This document shows positions 34,664-44,777 of a stretch of 64,000 nt of DNA, piece after piece. The stretch's first letter is position 1. Every line of letters begins with the position of its first letter. A program made the translations under genes and the position numbers. The notes under the pieces are model-generated. The model searched no databases. It was not told the DNA's origin and saw only the letters and a program-made list of their open reading frames with translations. Source of the stretch: Deltaproteobacteria bacterium (lineage in GTDB: Bacteria > Desulfobacterota > DSM-4660 > Desulfatiglandales > HGW-15); assembly GCA_020060215.1 (NCBI GenBank), contig JAGVAP010000021.1:9003-73002 (forward strand), read 5' to 3'.

Positions 34664-34938
34664 CGCTTCGCGGTTCGAGGTCTGGGGAGCGTTCCGCTGC
34701 GCTCCACTTGAGGTTAGAGGCGGATTCCGTCTTGCCTCCAACCTCTAACCTCTCCCTGCTCCCTTTGCGGTTTGAGGTTTTTGCCGTATGAAACTCCGTC
34801 AAGTTAGAGGTTTCAGGTTTCAGTGTTCAGGTGTCGGAGAATCGATGGATGACCGGGCTGACACCCGAAACCTGACACCCTGCAAAGTTTCCTACTCGTT
34901 CAATCTTGCCGCTCAGCGGCAAACGGCTCCGCCAACCT
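34664..34938. repeat. 'CCAACCTCTAACCTC' and 'GGTTTCAGGTTTCAGTG' word DNA (families G and H)
   Basis: The gap between prfB and the convergent regulator holds GAGGTTAGAGGC and CCTCCAACCTCTAACCTC words as an inverted pair (about 34710-34752). Then come GAGGTTTCAGGTTTCAGTGT and its partner ACACCCGAAACCTGACACCC (about 34808-34880), and again CCTCTAACCTCCCACCTCC at the end. The last codons of the regulator gene (NLEVGG) are encoded by this final word. No gene is seen. Confidence 0.78.
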
Positions 34939-36477
34939 CTAACCTCCCACCTCCAGGTTCTTTCGCTTCGACAGCCCGTGCTTTTTCATCTTGTACTGAA
35001 GCGTCTGACGGGGTACGCCCAGGAGTCTCGCAGCCCCGCGAACCCCGCCCACCATTCCTCCGGTCAGGGTGAGGGCCCGGAGGATGTGCTGCTTCTCCAT
35101 GTCCTCCAGGGTAACGCAGTCCGCCGGCGGCGCATGTCCTGCGGCATGGACCAAACCCTCGAACTCGCCCGCCGAGATCACATTGCCCGGCCTGGTAATG
35201 ACCAGCCGCTTGACCAGGTTCTTGAGCTCACGCACATTGCCGGGCCAGGAATAGCGGCACATCGCCTCCATGCAGCCATCCGTATAGGTGGGAAGGGGCC
35301 TGTGGGTCTTCCTCGCCTGGACGGAAGTCAGCCTCTCCACCAGGACCGGGATATCCTGTGTCCTCGCACGGAGGGGAGGGATGTGGATCGTGAACGCGGC
35401 GAGACGGAAATACAGGTCCCGCCGAAACCTGCCCTCACCGATACACTGCTCCATCTCCTGGTTGGTGGCTGAGATCAGGCGGAAGTCCACACTGATCGGA
35501 CGGCTGCTTCCTACGGGGTTGAAGACCTGATCCTGAAGGACGTTGAGCAGCTTGGCCTGCAGCGGCCTGTCCAGTTCTCCGATCTCATCCAGAAAAACGG
35601 TTCCCCCGTCCGCCATCTCGAAACGGCCCACGTGCTTGAAAGAGGCGCCGGTAAAGGCCCCTTTCGCGTGGCCGAAGAGCTCGCTCTCGAAGAGGGTCGG
35701 CGTGAGCGCGGGACAGTCCACCTTGACCAGGAGGGCATTGCGGCGGGAGCTCTCATGATGGATGCAGCGGGCCACATGGTCCTTCCCCGTGCCCGTCTCG
35801 CCGGTGATCAGCACGGAACCGTCCGACCCCGCGATCAGACGCGCCTGGTGCATGACGTCCTTCATGGCCGGGCTTTCACAGACGAAGTCCCCCGCCCCGG
35901 GGTCCCCGTCCTGCGACAGCAGGAACTCCTTCTCCCTGCGGAGGTGCTCGTTGATCTTCCGGAGCTGCTCGTTTGCGAGCATGTTGTCCACCGCAACCGC
36001 GACCTGCTTCGACAGGTCCGGCAGCAGATCCTCCAGCCTCCTCAGGTCCTCGGGGACCCTGACAAAGGAGAAGTGCATGGAGCCAAGGACCTGGTCCCGT
36101 ACGATCAAGGGATAGGCCATGGTGGTGCTCAGTCCCGAGGCCTTCATCGCCCGAACCGACGCCCAGGAAACATAGGCATCGAGATTGGGGATGACCAGGG
36201 GTTGCCGCGAGCGGATGACGGCATGAGCGATCGCCGCCTGGGTGACCGGCCGTTCTCCCACGCTGATCTCTGCCGGCGAGATCCCCTCGGCCGTGCTGAA
36301 ATAGCTCAAGGATTTCGTCGCGCCGTCGTAGATGTTGATGCTGAACCGGTCGAAGCGGAACATCTTGCGGATCTCGGCCGCCAGGGCGCTGAAAAGACCC
36401 GAACGGGTAACCTCCCGGAGAACCGCATTGTTCAGATCGAGGAGGAGCCTGTATTTGGTAGCCGCATCCCACACCAT
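34939..36477 (-). CDS. sigma-54-dependent transcriptional activator with GAF sensor domain
   Basis: A 512-aa protein with FhlA/NorR-like layout. A GAF domain (about residues 15-165), a helical linker, and an AAA+ domain (about 200-430) with Walker A GETGTGKD, GAFTGA loop (sigma-54 contact), Walker B GGTVFLDEIGEL and the R-finger region RRDLYFRLA are present. A Fis-type helix-turn-helix (about 470-500, GAARLLGVPRQTLQYKMKKH) ends the protein. The ATG at 36477 is preferred over a GTG three codons earlier because of GAGG spacing. No receiver domain, so the signal is probably a small ligand. Target genes are not apparent. Confidence 0.9.
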   Translation of the reverse strand: MVWDAATKYRLLLDLNNAVLREVTRSGLFSALAAEIRKMFRFDRFSINIYDGATKSLSYFSTAEGISPAEISVGERPVTQAAIAHAVIRSRQPLVIPNLDAYVSWASVRAMKASGLSTTMAYPLIVRDQVLGSMHFSFVRVPEDLRRLEDLLPDLSKQVAVAVDNMLANEQLRKINEHLRREKEFLLSQDGDPGAGDFVCESPAMKDVMHQARLIAGSDGSVLITGETGTGKDHVARCIHHESSRRNALLVKVDCPALTPTLFESELFGHAKGAFTGASFKHVGRFEMADGGTVFLDEIGELDRPLQAKLLNVLQDQVFNPVGSSRPISVDFRLISATNQEMEQCIGEGRFRRDLYFRLAAFTIHIPPLRARTQDIPVLVERLTSVQARKTHRPLPTYTDGCMEAMCRYSWPGNVRELKNLVKRLVITRPGNVISAGEFEGLVHAAGHAPPADCVTLEDMEKQHILRALTLTGGMVGGVRGAARLLGVPRQTLQYKMKKHGLSKRKNLEVGG

Positions 36478-36845
36478 TTTTACCACCGCCTCACTGGTCT
36501 AGATAAGAGAGCATTTCTAGTCCGCCATCGGGAAAAGTCAAGCCCGATAGCGGGCAGATGCTCATATTTCGGCAGGAGCTGCGCTTCTGTCTGACTCGCA
36601 CAGGTTGACCTCCCCTGCCTTACGTAGAACCCTTATGCGAAGACTCTCATTGTGGAATACAGCCTTCTACCTATGGTGCTCCGGATCGTGCCTGCACATA
36701 TATTGAATACCTGTGGCTTTTTTCAATGCAGGGTTGCGGTTTAGACTTATGCGACAGGAATAGAGAATGCAGGATCAGCAGCAAGGCGCCTCTGGAACAG
36801 TGACCCGCTTCAGAATGAAAATCTCCAGGAAGGAGACCTGCAGCC
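36478..36845. other. 368-bp divergent intergenic region, no gene seen
   Basis: Lies between the sigma-54 activator (minus) and the deacetylase-like gene (plus). Composition is mixed and free of the word repeats that fill other gaps, so it probably holds real promoters. A near-miss -24/-12 element (TGGC..TGCA, GG-N11-GC) is at 36714-36730. A small inverted repeat GCCCGATAGCGGGC lies at about 36543-36556. Confidence 0.5.
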
Positions 36846-37832
36846 ATGACACGGGATAAATTGAAATTGAGTTTCTACTATTCGCTCAAGCCCATAGTGC
36901 CCAGGGCTTTGCAGATCATGGTCCGGAGAAAGGCAACGCGATTCAAGCTCCACCGCTCCCTGAGGACGTGGCCGATCAATCCCGCCGCATCCAAGCCGCC
37001 CGAGGGGTGGCAGGGATGGCCGAACGGGAAAAAATTTGCCTTCATCCTGATGCACGACGTAGACACGGCGGCCGGCCACTCCAAGTGCCGACAACTCATG
37101 GGCATCGAGAAGGAGTTGGGGGTTCGCTCTTCCTTCAACTTCGTGCCTGAAAGATACGAGGTCTCCTCCGACCTCAGGGGCGAGCTGGTCCAGAATGGAT
37201 TCGAAGTGGGCGTGCACGGTCTAAAGCACGACGGCAAGCTTTTCCTGAGCCGAAGGATCTTTGAGTCGAGCTCCGTCAGGATCAACCACTACCTGAAGAA
37301 ATGGAAGTGTACCGGGTTCACTTCCCCCTCCATGCTCAGGAGGTTCGAGTGGATGCACGATCTGCATATCACTCATGCAACCTCCTGCTTTGATACGGAC
37401 CCCTTCGAGCCCCAGCCGGCCGGCGTAAATACCATCTTTCCGTTCTGGGTGAACGGCCACCCATCCAACAAGGGGTATGTGGAACTCCCTTATACCCTTC
37501 CCCAGGACCATTGCCTTTTCGTGATGATGAGGGAGAAGGACATCGACATCTGGAAGATGAAACTGGACTGGATTGCGGTTCACGGCGGGATGGCGCTGCT
37601 CAACACCCATCCGGATTACATGAAGTTCGATCGGGGTGAACTGGGCCTGGAGGAGTACCCGAAGACCTATTACGAAGAATTCCTGAAATATGTCCAGAAG
37701 GAATACGCCGGTGAATACTGGCAGGTACTGCCTAGCACCCTGGCTGCATTCTGGCGCACCACGATGGTGGAGAAGATCGGCAGAAAACCGGCGGTTGAGC
37801 CCCGCCCCGCTCCGGTGCCCATGCCGGCATGA
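36846..37832 (+). CDS. polysaccharide deacetylase-like protein
   Basis: A 328-aa protein with no signal peptide. MHDVD (about 68-72) stands where NodB-family enzymes have the first Asp motif, and VGVHGLKHDG (about 120-129) resembles the H-x3-H metal motif. Later segments FTSPSMLRRF, PFWV and HGGMALLNTHPDYM fit the (beta/alpha)7 fold. It is probably a carbohydrate esterase/deacetylase-fold protein acting on a cytoplasmic or lipid-linked sugar. The Pro-rich C-terminus (PRPAPVPMPA) is low complexity. GGAAGGAG lies upstream of the ATG. The gene is isolated. Confidence 0.7.
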   Translation: MTRDKLKLSFYYSLKPIVPRALQIMVRRKATRFKLHRSLRTWPINPAASKPPEGWQGWPNGKKFAFILMHDVDTAAGHSKCRQLMGIEKELGVRSSFNFVPERYEVSSDLRGELVQNGFEVGVHGLKHDGKLFLSRRIFESSSVRINHYLKKWKCTGFTSPSMLRRFEWMHDLHITHATSCFDTDPFEPQPAGVNTIFPFWVNGHPSNKGYVELPYTLPQDHCLFVMMREKDIDIWKMKLDWIAVHGGMALLNTHPDYMKFDRGELGLEEYPKTYYEEFLKYVQKEYAGEYWQVLPSTLAAFWRTTMVEKIGRKPAVEPRPAPVPMPA

Positions 37833-37836
37833 GGAG

Positions 37837-37870
37837 AGCCGGCCATCCGGGCCTGAAAGACGCGCCGGCT
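37837..37870 (+). terminator. weak terminator-like hairpin after the deacetylase-like gene
   Basis: AGCCGGC (37837-37843) pairs with GCCGGCT (37864-37870) around a 20-nt loop, followed by TTGTTTG. The long loop lowers confidence. The following gap to 38039 has no gene and a short family D fragment at about 37969-37984. Confidence 0.35.
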
Positions 37871-38039
37871 TTGTTTGCACCCGGAGGAGTTAGCCGCGGC
37901 TGCAGTTCACCCTTCCATACCTCAGGGCGAGCGGTAATCCGGCTTTGACTTTTCTAGACCCGTTGTTCCACCATTCCATGATTCCCTCAGTCGAACCTGC
38001 CCCCTTTCTACCGCGAAGAGATCGAGGGGTTCGCGACCG

Positions 38040-39290
38040 CTAACCCCCGCCCTCCAACGGATCCATATAGAGGGTTGCGAAGACCTTTGCGTCCTGGAGC
38101 AGGTTGCGGATCGAGGAGAATTCGTTCGGCTGGTGAGGAGAGCCCGACTCGGTCAGCCAGACCGCCGCCGGGAGCTTCGCCCTGCGGAAGAACGCCGCGA
38201 CCGTGCCGCCGCCGATCCCCATGGGCTTCGCGTTCCTTCCCGTTACCGACTTGATCGCCTTTGCCAGGGACTTCACGACAGGGGCATCCGGGGCAGTGGG
38301 ATCCGTGGCGGGCTGCCTGTAGACGGGCTCGATCTCGATCCCCACTCCAAGTTCCTCGGATACGGCCCCTGCAATCCCCCCCATACACGACAGGACTTCA
38401 TCCAGAGGGTATTTCGGCAGTATCCGGCAATCCAGGTGAAAGACATCCTTGCCCGGTATGGTATTCACATTCGGGACATTGGACTCCATTTTCGTGGGCT
38501 CGAAGGTGGAGGTGGGCGGGCTGAATAGGTCATCCGCAGCGTCAAACCGCTTCTTGAGCTGCTGCAGCGCCACGATCAGCCGAGCTGCACCATAGAGGGT
38601 ATTCCTTCCCTTGTCCGGTGTGCTTCCATGACACTGCTTCCCGAGCACCGTGAACCTCACCCAGAGCATGGACTTTTCCGCCACCTCGATCATGGTGCCC
38701 TCCTCGTTTCCCCCGTCGGGCACGACGATCAGGTCCGACGGCGTGAAGAGATCGCTCCGGTGTTTGAGGACGTATTCCAGTCCGTACTCGCTGCCGGTCT
38801 CTTCGTCGGCGACGAAAATCAGGCCGACCGGGCGGTCCGGCCTGTTTCCGGTCTCCAACAGGGCCTTCAGCCCCAGAAAAGAGCTGACGATGCCGTGGTG
38901 GTTGTCTTCCACTCCCCTGCCGACGATCCGGTCCCCTTCCACCCGGATGTGGTACGGATCGCCTTCCCAAAGGGAGAGATCGCCCGGGGGCACGATATCC
39001 ATGTGGCTGAGGACCCAGGTCACCGGCCCCCCTTTTGCCCAGTTCCATCGGGCCACGAGATTCGGACGGAACCCCCCGGCGGCCGCGGGATCGGGGGCAT
39101 TGACCTCCTCGAACAGATCGGGTCCCAACTCCATGAGCTGTTCTTTGAGATACCGGGACTTCTCGTGTTCTCCAGTGCCGCCGTTCTGCGTCCCCAGGGC
39201 TATCCTCGACGTCAACGCCTCCTGCAGGCGAATCACCTCATCCCTGTACTGATCGACCCGTTCATACACCTTTTTCAAAATATCGGACAC
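38040..39290 (-). CDS. M20-family metallopeptidase (ArgE/DapE type)
   Basis: A 416-aa protein. The GTG at 39290 has AAGGAG with ideal spacing; the earlier ATG has none. Metal-site segments: SHMDIVPPGD (His), GRGVEDNHHG (Asp), DEETGSEYG (catalytic Glu) and a late His in TESGSPHQPNEF. The dimerisation domain sits in the middle (about 190-310). The family hydrolyses N-acyl amino acids or small peptides; the exact substrate is unknown. The start overlaps the plsC-like stop by 29 bp, indicating one transcript. Confidence 0.9.
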   Translation of the reverse strand: MSDILKKVYERVDQYRDEVIRLQEALTSRIALGTQNGGTGEHEKSRYLKEQLMELGPDLFEEVNAPDPAAAGGFRPNLVARWNWAKGGPVTWVLSHMDIVPPGDLSLWEGDPYHIRVEGDRIVGRGVEDNHHGIVSSFLGLKALLETGNRPDRPVGLIFVADEETGSEYGLEYVLKHRSDLFTPSDLIVVPDGGNEEGTMIEVAEKSMLWVRFTVLGKQCHGSTPDKGRNTLYGAARLIVALQQLKKRFDAADDLFSPPTSTFEPTKMESNVPNVNTIPGKDVFHLDCRILPKYPLDEVLSCMGGIAGAVSEELGVGIEIEPVYRQPATDPTAPDAPVVKSLAKAIKSVTGRNAKPMGIGGGTVAAFFRRAKLPAAVWLTESGSPHQPNEFSSIRNLLQDAKVFATLYMDPLEGGG

Positions 39291-39882
39291 CGCTATTCTC
39301 CTTTGTGAATTCAAGGCCCGAGAGGTTCGCAATCTCCCGCATGATTCGTTCGTAAGGCTCGGTCCCTCCCGCCCCCCAGTAGATCGCTTCCCCGAAGACG
39401 ATCCGGACCGGTCTCGCGAACCGTCCCGGACCGTACCGGATCCCCGCGGGCACGCAAGGGACCTGCATGCGGCCGCAGATCATCCGTACCAGACCGCTGT
39501 GTCCCGGGCCCATCTTATCAGGATAATAAGTCCCCTCCGGGAAGATCACAATCCCCTCCCCCCTCCCCAGCAGATCCCAGAGGGACTTGATCGAGGCCCG
39601 GCTCCGCAGAGGCCGCTTTCGGTCGAGGGGTATCCCGCCCAGGGAGGTGATGAACCAGCGCGAGAGGCGAGTCTCGAAAAGCTCCTGCTTTGCCACATAG
39701 AACATCGGCCTCGGCACGGTCATGCCCAGGAGGGGCACGTCTTCCCACCTTTGGTGTTTGGGGAGGAGAAGAAAGGGTCCGCGGGTCGGAAGATGGTGCA
39801 GCCCTTCGCCTCGGACGCGAAAGAAGGGAGAAAGAACGATCCTGCCAGCCAGTCTGGTCAGCCAGAGTACAGGGGATTGCAT
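39262..39882 (-). CDS. 1-acyl-glycerol-3-phosphate acyltransferase-like (PlsC family)
   Basis: A 206-aa protein starting MQSPVLWLTRLAGR. The acyltransferase motif H-x4-D is KHQRWEDVPLL (about 40-50). The substrate motif FPEGTYYPD lies near 113-121, and VPAGIRYG further on. One hydrophobic N-terminal segment probably binds the membrane. The family acylates lysophosphatidic acid or other lysolipids; a dedicated plsC elsewhere cannot be excluded. Longer readings run into family P word DNA. Confidence 0.88.
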   Translation of the reverse strand: MQSPVLWLTRLAGRIVLSPFFRVRGEGLHHLPTRGPFLLLPKHQRWEDVPLLGMTVPRPMFYVAKQELFETRLSRWFITSLGGIPLDRKRPLRSRASIKSLWDLLGRGEGIVIFPEGTYYPDKMGPGHSGLVRMICGRMQVPCVPAGIRYGPGRFARPVRIVFGEAIYWGAGGTEPYERIMREIANLSGLEFTKENSGVRYFEKGV

Positions 39883-39887
39883 GCGTC

Positions 39888-39970
39888 GATGCTCGATGCT
39901 CGAAACTGGATGCCCCGATGCTCGATGGTCAAAGCCGATGCCGATGTTCCGATACTGGAGTTCAGATCCA
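39888..39970. repeat. 'GATGCTCGATGCTCG' word DNA (family P)
   Basis: Words GCGTCGATGCTCGATGCTCG, CCCCGATGCTCGATGG and GCCGATGCCGATGTTCCGAT fill the plsC-glmS gap, ending close to the glmS stop region. A shorter relative is at 9218-9275. Confidence 0.7.
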
Positions 39971-40003
39971 CTACCTGTCCGGCAGCGAGGACCCGGCATC
40001 CGC

Positions 40004-41830
40004 CTATTCCACCGTCACACTCTTTGCGAGATTCCTGGGCTTGTCGATGTCCCTGTTCAGGAACCTGGCACAATAATAGGAAATCAACTGACAGGGGACA
40101 ACCGTCAGGATGGGGTACAAGTACTCGAGTGTAGGGGGGACTTCCAGGACGTCGTCGGCGATCTCCCGGACCTTCTCGTCCCCCTCGGTCACAACGGCGA
40201 TGACAGGGCCCCTGCGGCTCTTGATCTCCTGGATGTTGCTGATCATCTTTTCGTACATGGAATCCCTGGGAGCGAGGGCGACCGTCGGCATCAAGGGGTT
40301 GATGAGCGCGATGGGTCCGTGTTTCATCTCCCCGGCAGCGTAGCCTTCCGCATGGATATAGGATATCTCCTTGAGCTTCAGCGCCCCTTCCAGGGCTATG
40401 GGATACTGGTACTTCCTGCCCAGGAAGAGCCAGTTGCTGCAGTGGACATACTTCTCTGCGATCGCCTGGATGCGGTTGTCCTGGGAAAGCACCCTCCGGA
40501 TCTGATCGGGCAGCGCCAAGAGGGCCTGGATGGCCTCGACCCCCTCGGTGAGGGAGAGGTTCTGGTGACGTCCCAGAAGCAGGGCAAGCAGCGTGAGGAT
40601 GGTCAGCTGGGAGACGAAGATCTTGGTGGAGGCCACCCCGATCTCGGGGCCTGCATGGCAGTAGACGCCGGCGAGGGTCTCCCTGGATATGGAGCTTCCC
40701 ACCACGTTCACGATTCCGAGGAGCTGGGCGCCCTTCCTGCGGGCCTCCCTGATGGCCGCCAGCGTGTCCGCGGTCTCGCCGGACTGGCTGATGGCGATGA
40801 TAAACGTGTTGGGAGGGAAATTGAGCTTTCGGTACCGGAACTCCGAGGCGATCTCCACCTCCACATCGATCTCCGTCAACCGCTCGAAGACGTATCTACC
40901 CACGCATCCCGCATGGTACGAAGTGCCGCAGGCCACGATCACCAGATGGCGGCAATCCTTCAGACGGTCCCAGACGGGCATGATCCCGCCGAGCTTGGGA
41001 ACCCCCTCCCCAAGCTCGAGCCTCCCGCGGATGGCGTTCAACACCGTCTCGGGCTGTTCATAGATCTCCTTGAGCATGAAATGGGGGAATCCGCTGAGCT
41101 CCGCATCCTCGGGCTGCCATTCCACGGTCTCGGCCGGGCGGGTCACGCTCTTCGCCTGCGCAGTGGATATGCTGTAGCCGTCGGCCGTAAGGACGGCCAG
41201 TTCATTGTCGTTCAGGTGAACCACCTGGTTGGTGTATCTCACCATGGCGGAGACATCGGAGGCTGCAAAGTTCCCGTCCTTTCCCACGCCGATGATGAGC
41301 GGGCTGCCCCGCCTTGCAATCACGATTTCATCCGGCCTCTTCCGGTGGATGACCGCGATCCCGAAGGTCCCCTCGACCTGCGACATGGTCTGTCTCACGG
41401 CTTCGCTGAGGTCCCCCTGGAAGTTGATACCGATCAGATGGGCCAGCACCTCCGTGTCGGTCTGTGACCTGAAGAGGACCCCGGACTTTTCCAACCGCTT
41501 CCGGATGCTGTGGTAGTTCTCGATGATCCCGTTGTGGATGACAAAGACATTCCCCCCCCCGTCCCGGTGCGGATGGGCGTTCTCCTCGCTGGGCTCGCCG
41601 TGGGTAGCCCAGCGGGTGTGTGCGATCCCGCAGGTCCCCGGAAAATCCATCCCGTGGACTTTTTTCTCCAGCTCGACGATCTTGCCGACCGCCCTGCAGA
41701 GATCGACCCGGTCCCGGCAGAGCACGGCCAGCCCGGCCGAGTCGTAACCGCGATACTCCAGGCGTTTGAGACCCTCGAGCAGGATGGGTTTTGCCTGGTC
41801 TTTTCCCACATAACAGATGATGCCGCACAT
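40004..41830 (-). CDS. glmS: glutamine-fructose-6-phosphate aminotransferase (isomerizing)
   Basis: A 608-aa protein. The start M-CGIICYVG places the catalytic Cys at position 2 of the class II glutaminase domain (1-240). Two SIS isomerase domains follow (about 285-425 and 455-600). RGYDSAGLAVL, HTRWATHGEPS and the C-terminal DKPRNLAKSVTVE are family hallmarks. It makes glucosamine-6-phosphate for peptidoglycan and LPS. I saw no glmS-ribozyme-like core in the leader, which is instead filled with family B and C repeats. Confidence 0.98.
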   Translation of the reverse strand: MCGIICYVGKDQAKPILLEGLKRLEYRGYDSAGLAVLCRDRVDLCRAVGKIVELEKKVHGMDFPGTCGIAHTRWATHGEPSEENAHPHRDGGGNVFVIHNGIIENYHSIRKRLEKSGVLFRSQTDTEVLAHLIGINFQGDLSEAVRQTMSQVEGTFGIAVIHRKRPDEIVIARRGSPLIIGVGKDGNFAASDVSAMVRYTNQVVHLNDNELAVLTADGYSISTAQAKSVTRPAETVEWQPEDAELSGFPHFMLKEIYEQPETVLNAIRGRLELGEGVPKLGGIMPVWDRLKDCRHLVIVACGTSYHAGCVGRYVFERLTEIDVEVEIASEFRYRKLNFPPNTFIIAISQSGETADTLAAIREARRKGAQLLGIVNVVGSSISRETLAGVYCHAGPEIGVASTKIFVSQLTILTLLALLLGRHQNLSLTEGVEAIQALLALPDQIRRVLSQDNRIQAIAEKYVHCSNWLFLGRKYQYPIALEGALKLKEISYIHAEGYAAGEMKHGPIALINPLMPTVALAPRDSMYEKMISNIQEIKSRRGPVIAVVTEGDEKVREIADDVLEVPPTLEYLYPILTVVPCQLISYYCARFLNRDIDKPRNLAKSVTVE

Positions 41831-42138
41831 GTTGGACCAACCTTTCTCTGAGAGATCATCGCCACGAAGACACGAAGACACGAAGAACCTGCGGCCACAC
41901 GACTCTCTTCGTTATCGTTCGAGTTCATGGCCATGGAATTGAAATCGGATTCCCGTCTTTCACTTGGACATTGGATGTTGGACATTCTCTTGCTTCACTT
42001 GGATATTGGACATTCTGCATTGGACATTCTCTTGCTGGTTTCTTCGTTGCAGGTCCCTTGGATAGGCCGAAAAGCCCGTCGATCTCGCCACCAAGAGACA
42101 AAGAATCTCTTCCTGTGTCTTCGTGGCAGATCCTTCTT
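41831..42138. other. 308-bp spacer upstream of glmS, composed of repeats
   Basis: Contains CGCCACGAAGACACGAAGAC direct repeats (family B, 41859-41890), family C words (41965-42046, TTGGACATTGGATGTTGGAC and ATTCTGCATTGGACATTCTC), and a second family B inverted repeat (42087-42127, GCCACCAAGAGAC with GTGTCTTCGTGGC). The family B parts bracket the family C part. No gene was seen. Confidence 0.8.
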
Positions 42139-43494
42139 CTAGGAACCGAAATAGTTCTCCACCAAGCGTCTTGCAATATCCTTGGATCGAATTCCCAGCC
42201 TTTCCCCGTGAACGGCCAGGACCGACAGGCAGATGGCGTCCTCTTCTCCGGAATCCGGGATGGCATAGGCGCTTACCCAGTCGACGCGATACTGATCGGA
42301 GGGGTCGTTGATCGAACCGGTCTTTGCCCCGAGTTCCAGGTCCCTGAACTCGCTTTTCCGAAGGTGCTTTCTGAAGGCGGACCTGCATGTACCGGTCGCC
42401 ACGGTCTCTTCCATGAGGATCTTCATCTTCCTGGCCGTGTCTTCGGTCACGGGGTTCGCCAGTTCCACGGGTGATGATCCGTAAGCGAGATTCCCCTCCC
42501 CATCTTCGATCTTCCGGATCACTATCGGTCCCATCATGGTCCCCCCATTCGCAACGGCCCCCGCCAGCATTGCGGCATGGAGCGGCGATATGAAGGTTCT
42601 CTTGTTGAAACCCGAAGCAACCTCGGCCAGCGCGAAGTCATCGGCGGGCACCTCCATGAGGCTGACCTCCAGGGGCAGATCGAAGGGGATGGGTCGGTTG
42701 AAGAAGAATCGATCGGCATATTCGGTCACAAGGGAGTAGCCGAGGTGGTATATGCCGATGCGGCCGAAGACGGGATTCACGGATGAGGAAAAGGCCTTGG
42801 TCAGTGAAATCCTCATACCCGAGGGCTTCTTCTCCGGCTTCAGCTGACTTCGGTACAGGGTGTATTTCCCCCCTCTGAAGACGAGGGAGGTGTCGGGCGT
42901 CATTCCACGGGCGTCGATGGCCGCAGCGGCCGAAACGATCTTGAAGAGGCTCGCGGCTGGATGGTCGGCCCTCAACCAGAGATTCCCATTCTCTCCATCC
43001 CTGTTCTCCCCATCCTTGCCGTTCCGATAGTCGGAGAACGCCAGCACCTCTCCGGTGGAAGGTCTCAAGACTACGGCAGAGGCCCTGACCGTAAGCGATT
43101 TGCGCAAGAGATCCTGAAGGTACCCCTGCAGGGGCGGCAGCAGGGTGGTCTCCACGCTGATCATGGAGCCGTTCCTCTGAAGTGTGTAGTTCCTGGCAGC
43201 CGGCCGTGACCCGATGTCCAAGTCCGCCAGCACCTGCGGCAGTTCCCCACGGGAGATCCTCACCGGCCTCTTTTCCGCCTCCTGCACCTTCCTTTCGGGT
43301 GGATGGGGGTTGAGGCTGAGGTGGGCGAAGATCCAGGAGCCGGTATAGCCCAGGATGCTGAACACGACCACGAGAAAACCGATCCAGACCCCGAAGAAAG
43401 GCAGCCTTTCACGCAGCGCGTTTCTTGTCTGAGCTCTTCGGAGGTCCTTTTGGAAATCTCGCCAGTTCGGGGGGTGGTTGCCGCCCCCGTTCAT
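42139..43494 (-). CDS. stand-alone penicillin-binding transpeptidase, no dimerisation or glycosyltransferase domain
   Basis: A 451-aa protein. A membrane helix lies at about 35-58. The transpeptidase domain starts near 135, with SLFK (182-185, nucleophile Ser182), SVN (238-240) and KTGS (391-394), all three motifs of a working PBP. The N-terminal periplasmic part is only about 75 residues, too short for the class B dimerisation domain and without GT51. It could be a D,D-transpeptidase of the FtsI superfamily or a class D-like enzyme. [11 protein letters not shown] stretch (161-170) is encoded by short tandem repeats. It overlaps serS by 4 bp. Confidence 0.85.
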   Translation of the reverse strand: MNGGGNHPPNWRDFQKDLRRAQTRNALRERLPFFGVWIGFLVVVFSILGYTGSWIFAHLSLNPHPPERKVQEAEKRPVRISRGELPQVLADLDIGSRPAARNYTLQRNGSMISVETTLLPPLQGYLQDLLRKSLTVRASAVVLRPSTGEVLAFSDYRNGKDGENRDGENGNLWLRADHPAASLFKIVSAAAAIDARGMTPDTSLVFRGGKYTLYRSQLKPEKKPSGMRISLTKAFSSSVNPVFGRIGIYHLGYSLVTEYADRFFFNRPIPFDLPLEVSLMEVPADDFALAEVASGFNKRTFISPLHAAMLAGAVANGGTMMGPIVIRKIEDGEGNLAYGSSPVELANPVTEDTARKMKILMEETVATGTCRSAFRKHLRKSEFRDLELGAKTGSINDPSDQYRVDWVSAYAIPDSGEEDAICLSVLAVHGERLGIRSKDIARRLVENYFGS

Positions 43495-44777
43495 CTCGCG
43501 GCCCCCGGCAAGATCGTCTCCATGCCGGCCATGTAAGGCCGCAATGCATCAGGTATCGCAACACTGCCGTCCTTCTGCTGATAGTTCTCCAGTAGTGCCA
43601 CTAGCGTCCTCCCCACTGCCAGTCCAGATCCGTTCAATGTGTGAATCAGTTCCGTACCGCTGCCCCCTTTTCTCTTGTACCGAATGGAGGCCCTGCGGGC
43701 CTGAAAATCGGTGAAGTTGCTGCAGGAAGAGATCTCCCGGTACAACTGCTGCCCTGGAAGCCAGACCTCAAGGTCATAGGTCTTGGCCGACGCAAACCCC
43801 AGATCACCGGTGCAGAGGGAGACCACGCGGTAAGGCAGTTGGAGGCGCCTGAGGATCTCCTCTGCGTTGCGCGTGAGCTTTTCCAACTCTTCTTCGCTTT
43901 CCCGAGGAGTGCTGAACTTCACGAGCTCGACCTTGTTGAACTGGTGCTGGCGGATGAGGCCCCTGGTATCCTTGCCATAGGAACCCGCCTCGGACCGAAA
44001 GCAGGGCGTATAGGCGACGTAGAGGATCGGGAGGCTTTCCTCGGCAAGGATCTCATCCCTGTGGATGTTGGTGACGGGGACTTCCGCCGTGGGGATGAGA
44101 TAGAAATCCGCTCCCTCGACCTTGAACAGGTCTTGCGCAAACTTGGGCAACTGGCCCGTGCCGGTCATGGAGGCCGAGTTGACCAGGAACGGAGGCAAGA
44201 CCTCCCTGTATCCATGCTCGCGTGTATGGATATCGAGCATGAAGTTGATCAGCGCCCGCTCCAGCATGGCGCCCGGACCCGAATACAGGGCGAACCTTGC
44301 TCCCGCGATCTTCGCCGCCCGGCTGAAATCGAGGATCCCGAGTCTCTCTCCGATCTCCCAATGGGGCAGAGGATCGAAATCCATCTTCCTGATTTCTCCC
44401 CAGGTACGAACGACCGGGTTCTCAGCGGCATCCGCACCCACGGGGACCGAAGGCAGGGGAATGTTCGGCAGGATCATCAGGAAAGGCTTGATCGCCTCAT
44501 CCACCTGAACCAGTTCGACCTCCCTCTCCTTGATCTCCTGGGAGACCTTCTTCATATCCGAGATGAGCCCCGAGGCGTCCTCGCCTCTCTTCTTCATGAG
44601 GGCAATCTCTTCGGACACCTTGTTCCGTTGATGACGAAGCTCCTCGACCAAGGGGAGGATTTCACGCCTTCTCGTGTCGATCTTCTCAAACTCGGTCAGA
44701 TCCAGCTCATACCTCCTGTTCCTGAGCATCTCTCGGACCGTATCCATATGGGATCTGACAAATCTGAGGTCGAGCAT
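43491..44777 (-). CDS. serS: serine-tRNA ligase
   Basis: A 428-aa protein starting [18 protein letters not shown], the standard N-terminal tRNA-binding coiled coil (about 25-105). The class II catalytic core follows, with motif 2 [20 protein letters not shown] and motif 3 [16 protein letters not shown]. It charges tRNA-Ser (and tRNA-Sec). The ATG at 44777 has GAGGA six bases upstream; an ATG four codons earlier is less likely. The stop overlaps the PBP start (ATGA). Confidence 0.97.
   Translation of the reverse strand: MLDLRFVRSHMDTVREMLRNRRYELDLTEFEKIDTRRREILPLVEELRHQRNKVSEEIALMKKRGEDASGLISDMKKVSQEIKEREVELVQVDEAIKPFLMILPNIPLPSVPVGADAAENPVVRTWGEIRKMDFDPLPHWEIGERLGILDFSRAAKIAGARFALYSGPGAMLERALINFMLDIHTREHGYREVLPPFLVNSASMTGTGQLPKFAQDLFKVEGADFYLIPTAEVPVTNIHRDEILAEESLPILYVAYTPCFRSEAGSYGKDTRGLIRQHQFNKVELVKFSTPRESEEELEKLTRNAEEILRRLQLPYRVVSLCTGDLGFASAKTYDLEVWLPGQQLYREISSCSNFTDFQARRASIRYKRKGGSGTELIHTLNGSGLAVGRTLVALLENYQQKDGSVAIPDALRPYMAGMETILPGAAR

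Noticed and set aside
36714..36730. Possible sigma-54 (-24/-12) promoter upstream of the deacetylase-like gene, next to a sigma-54 activator
   Set aside because: The GG and GC elements are separated by 11 bp instead of the strict 10, and the flanking bases match poorly.
41831..42138. glmS ribozyme or riboswitch upstream of glmS
   Set aside because: The leader is made of family B and C repeats, and no ribozyme core could be recognised.
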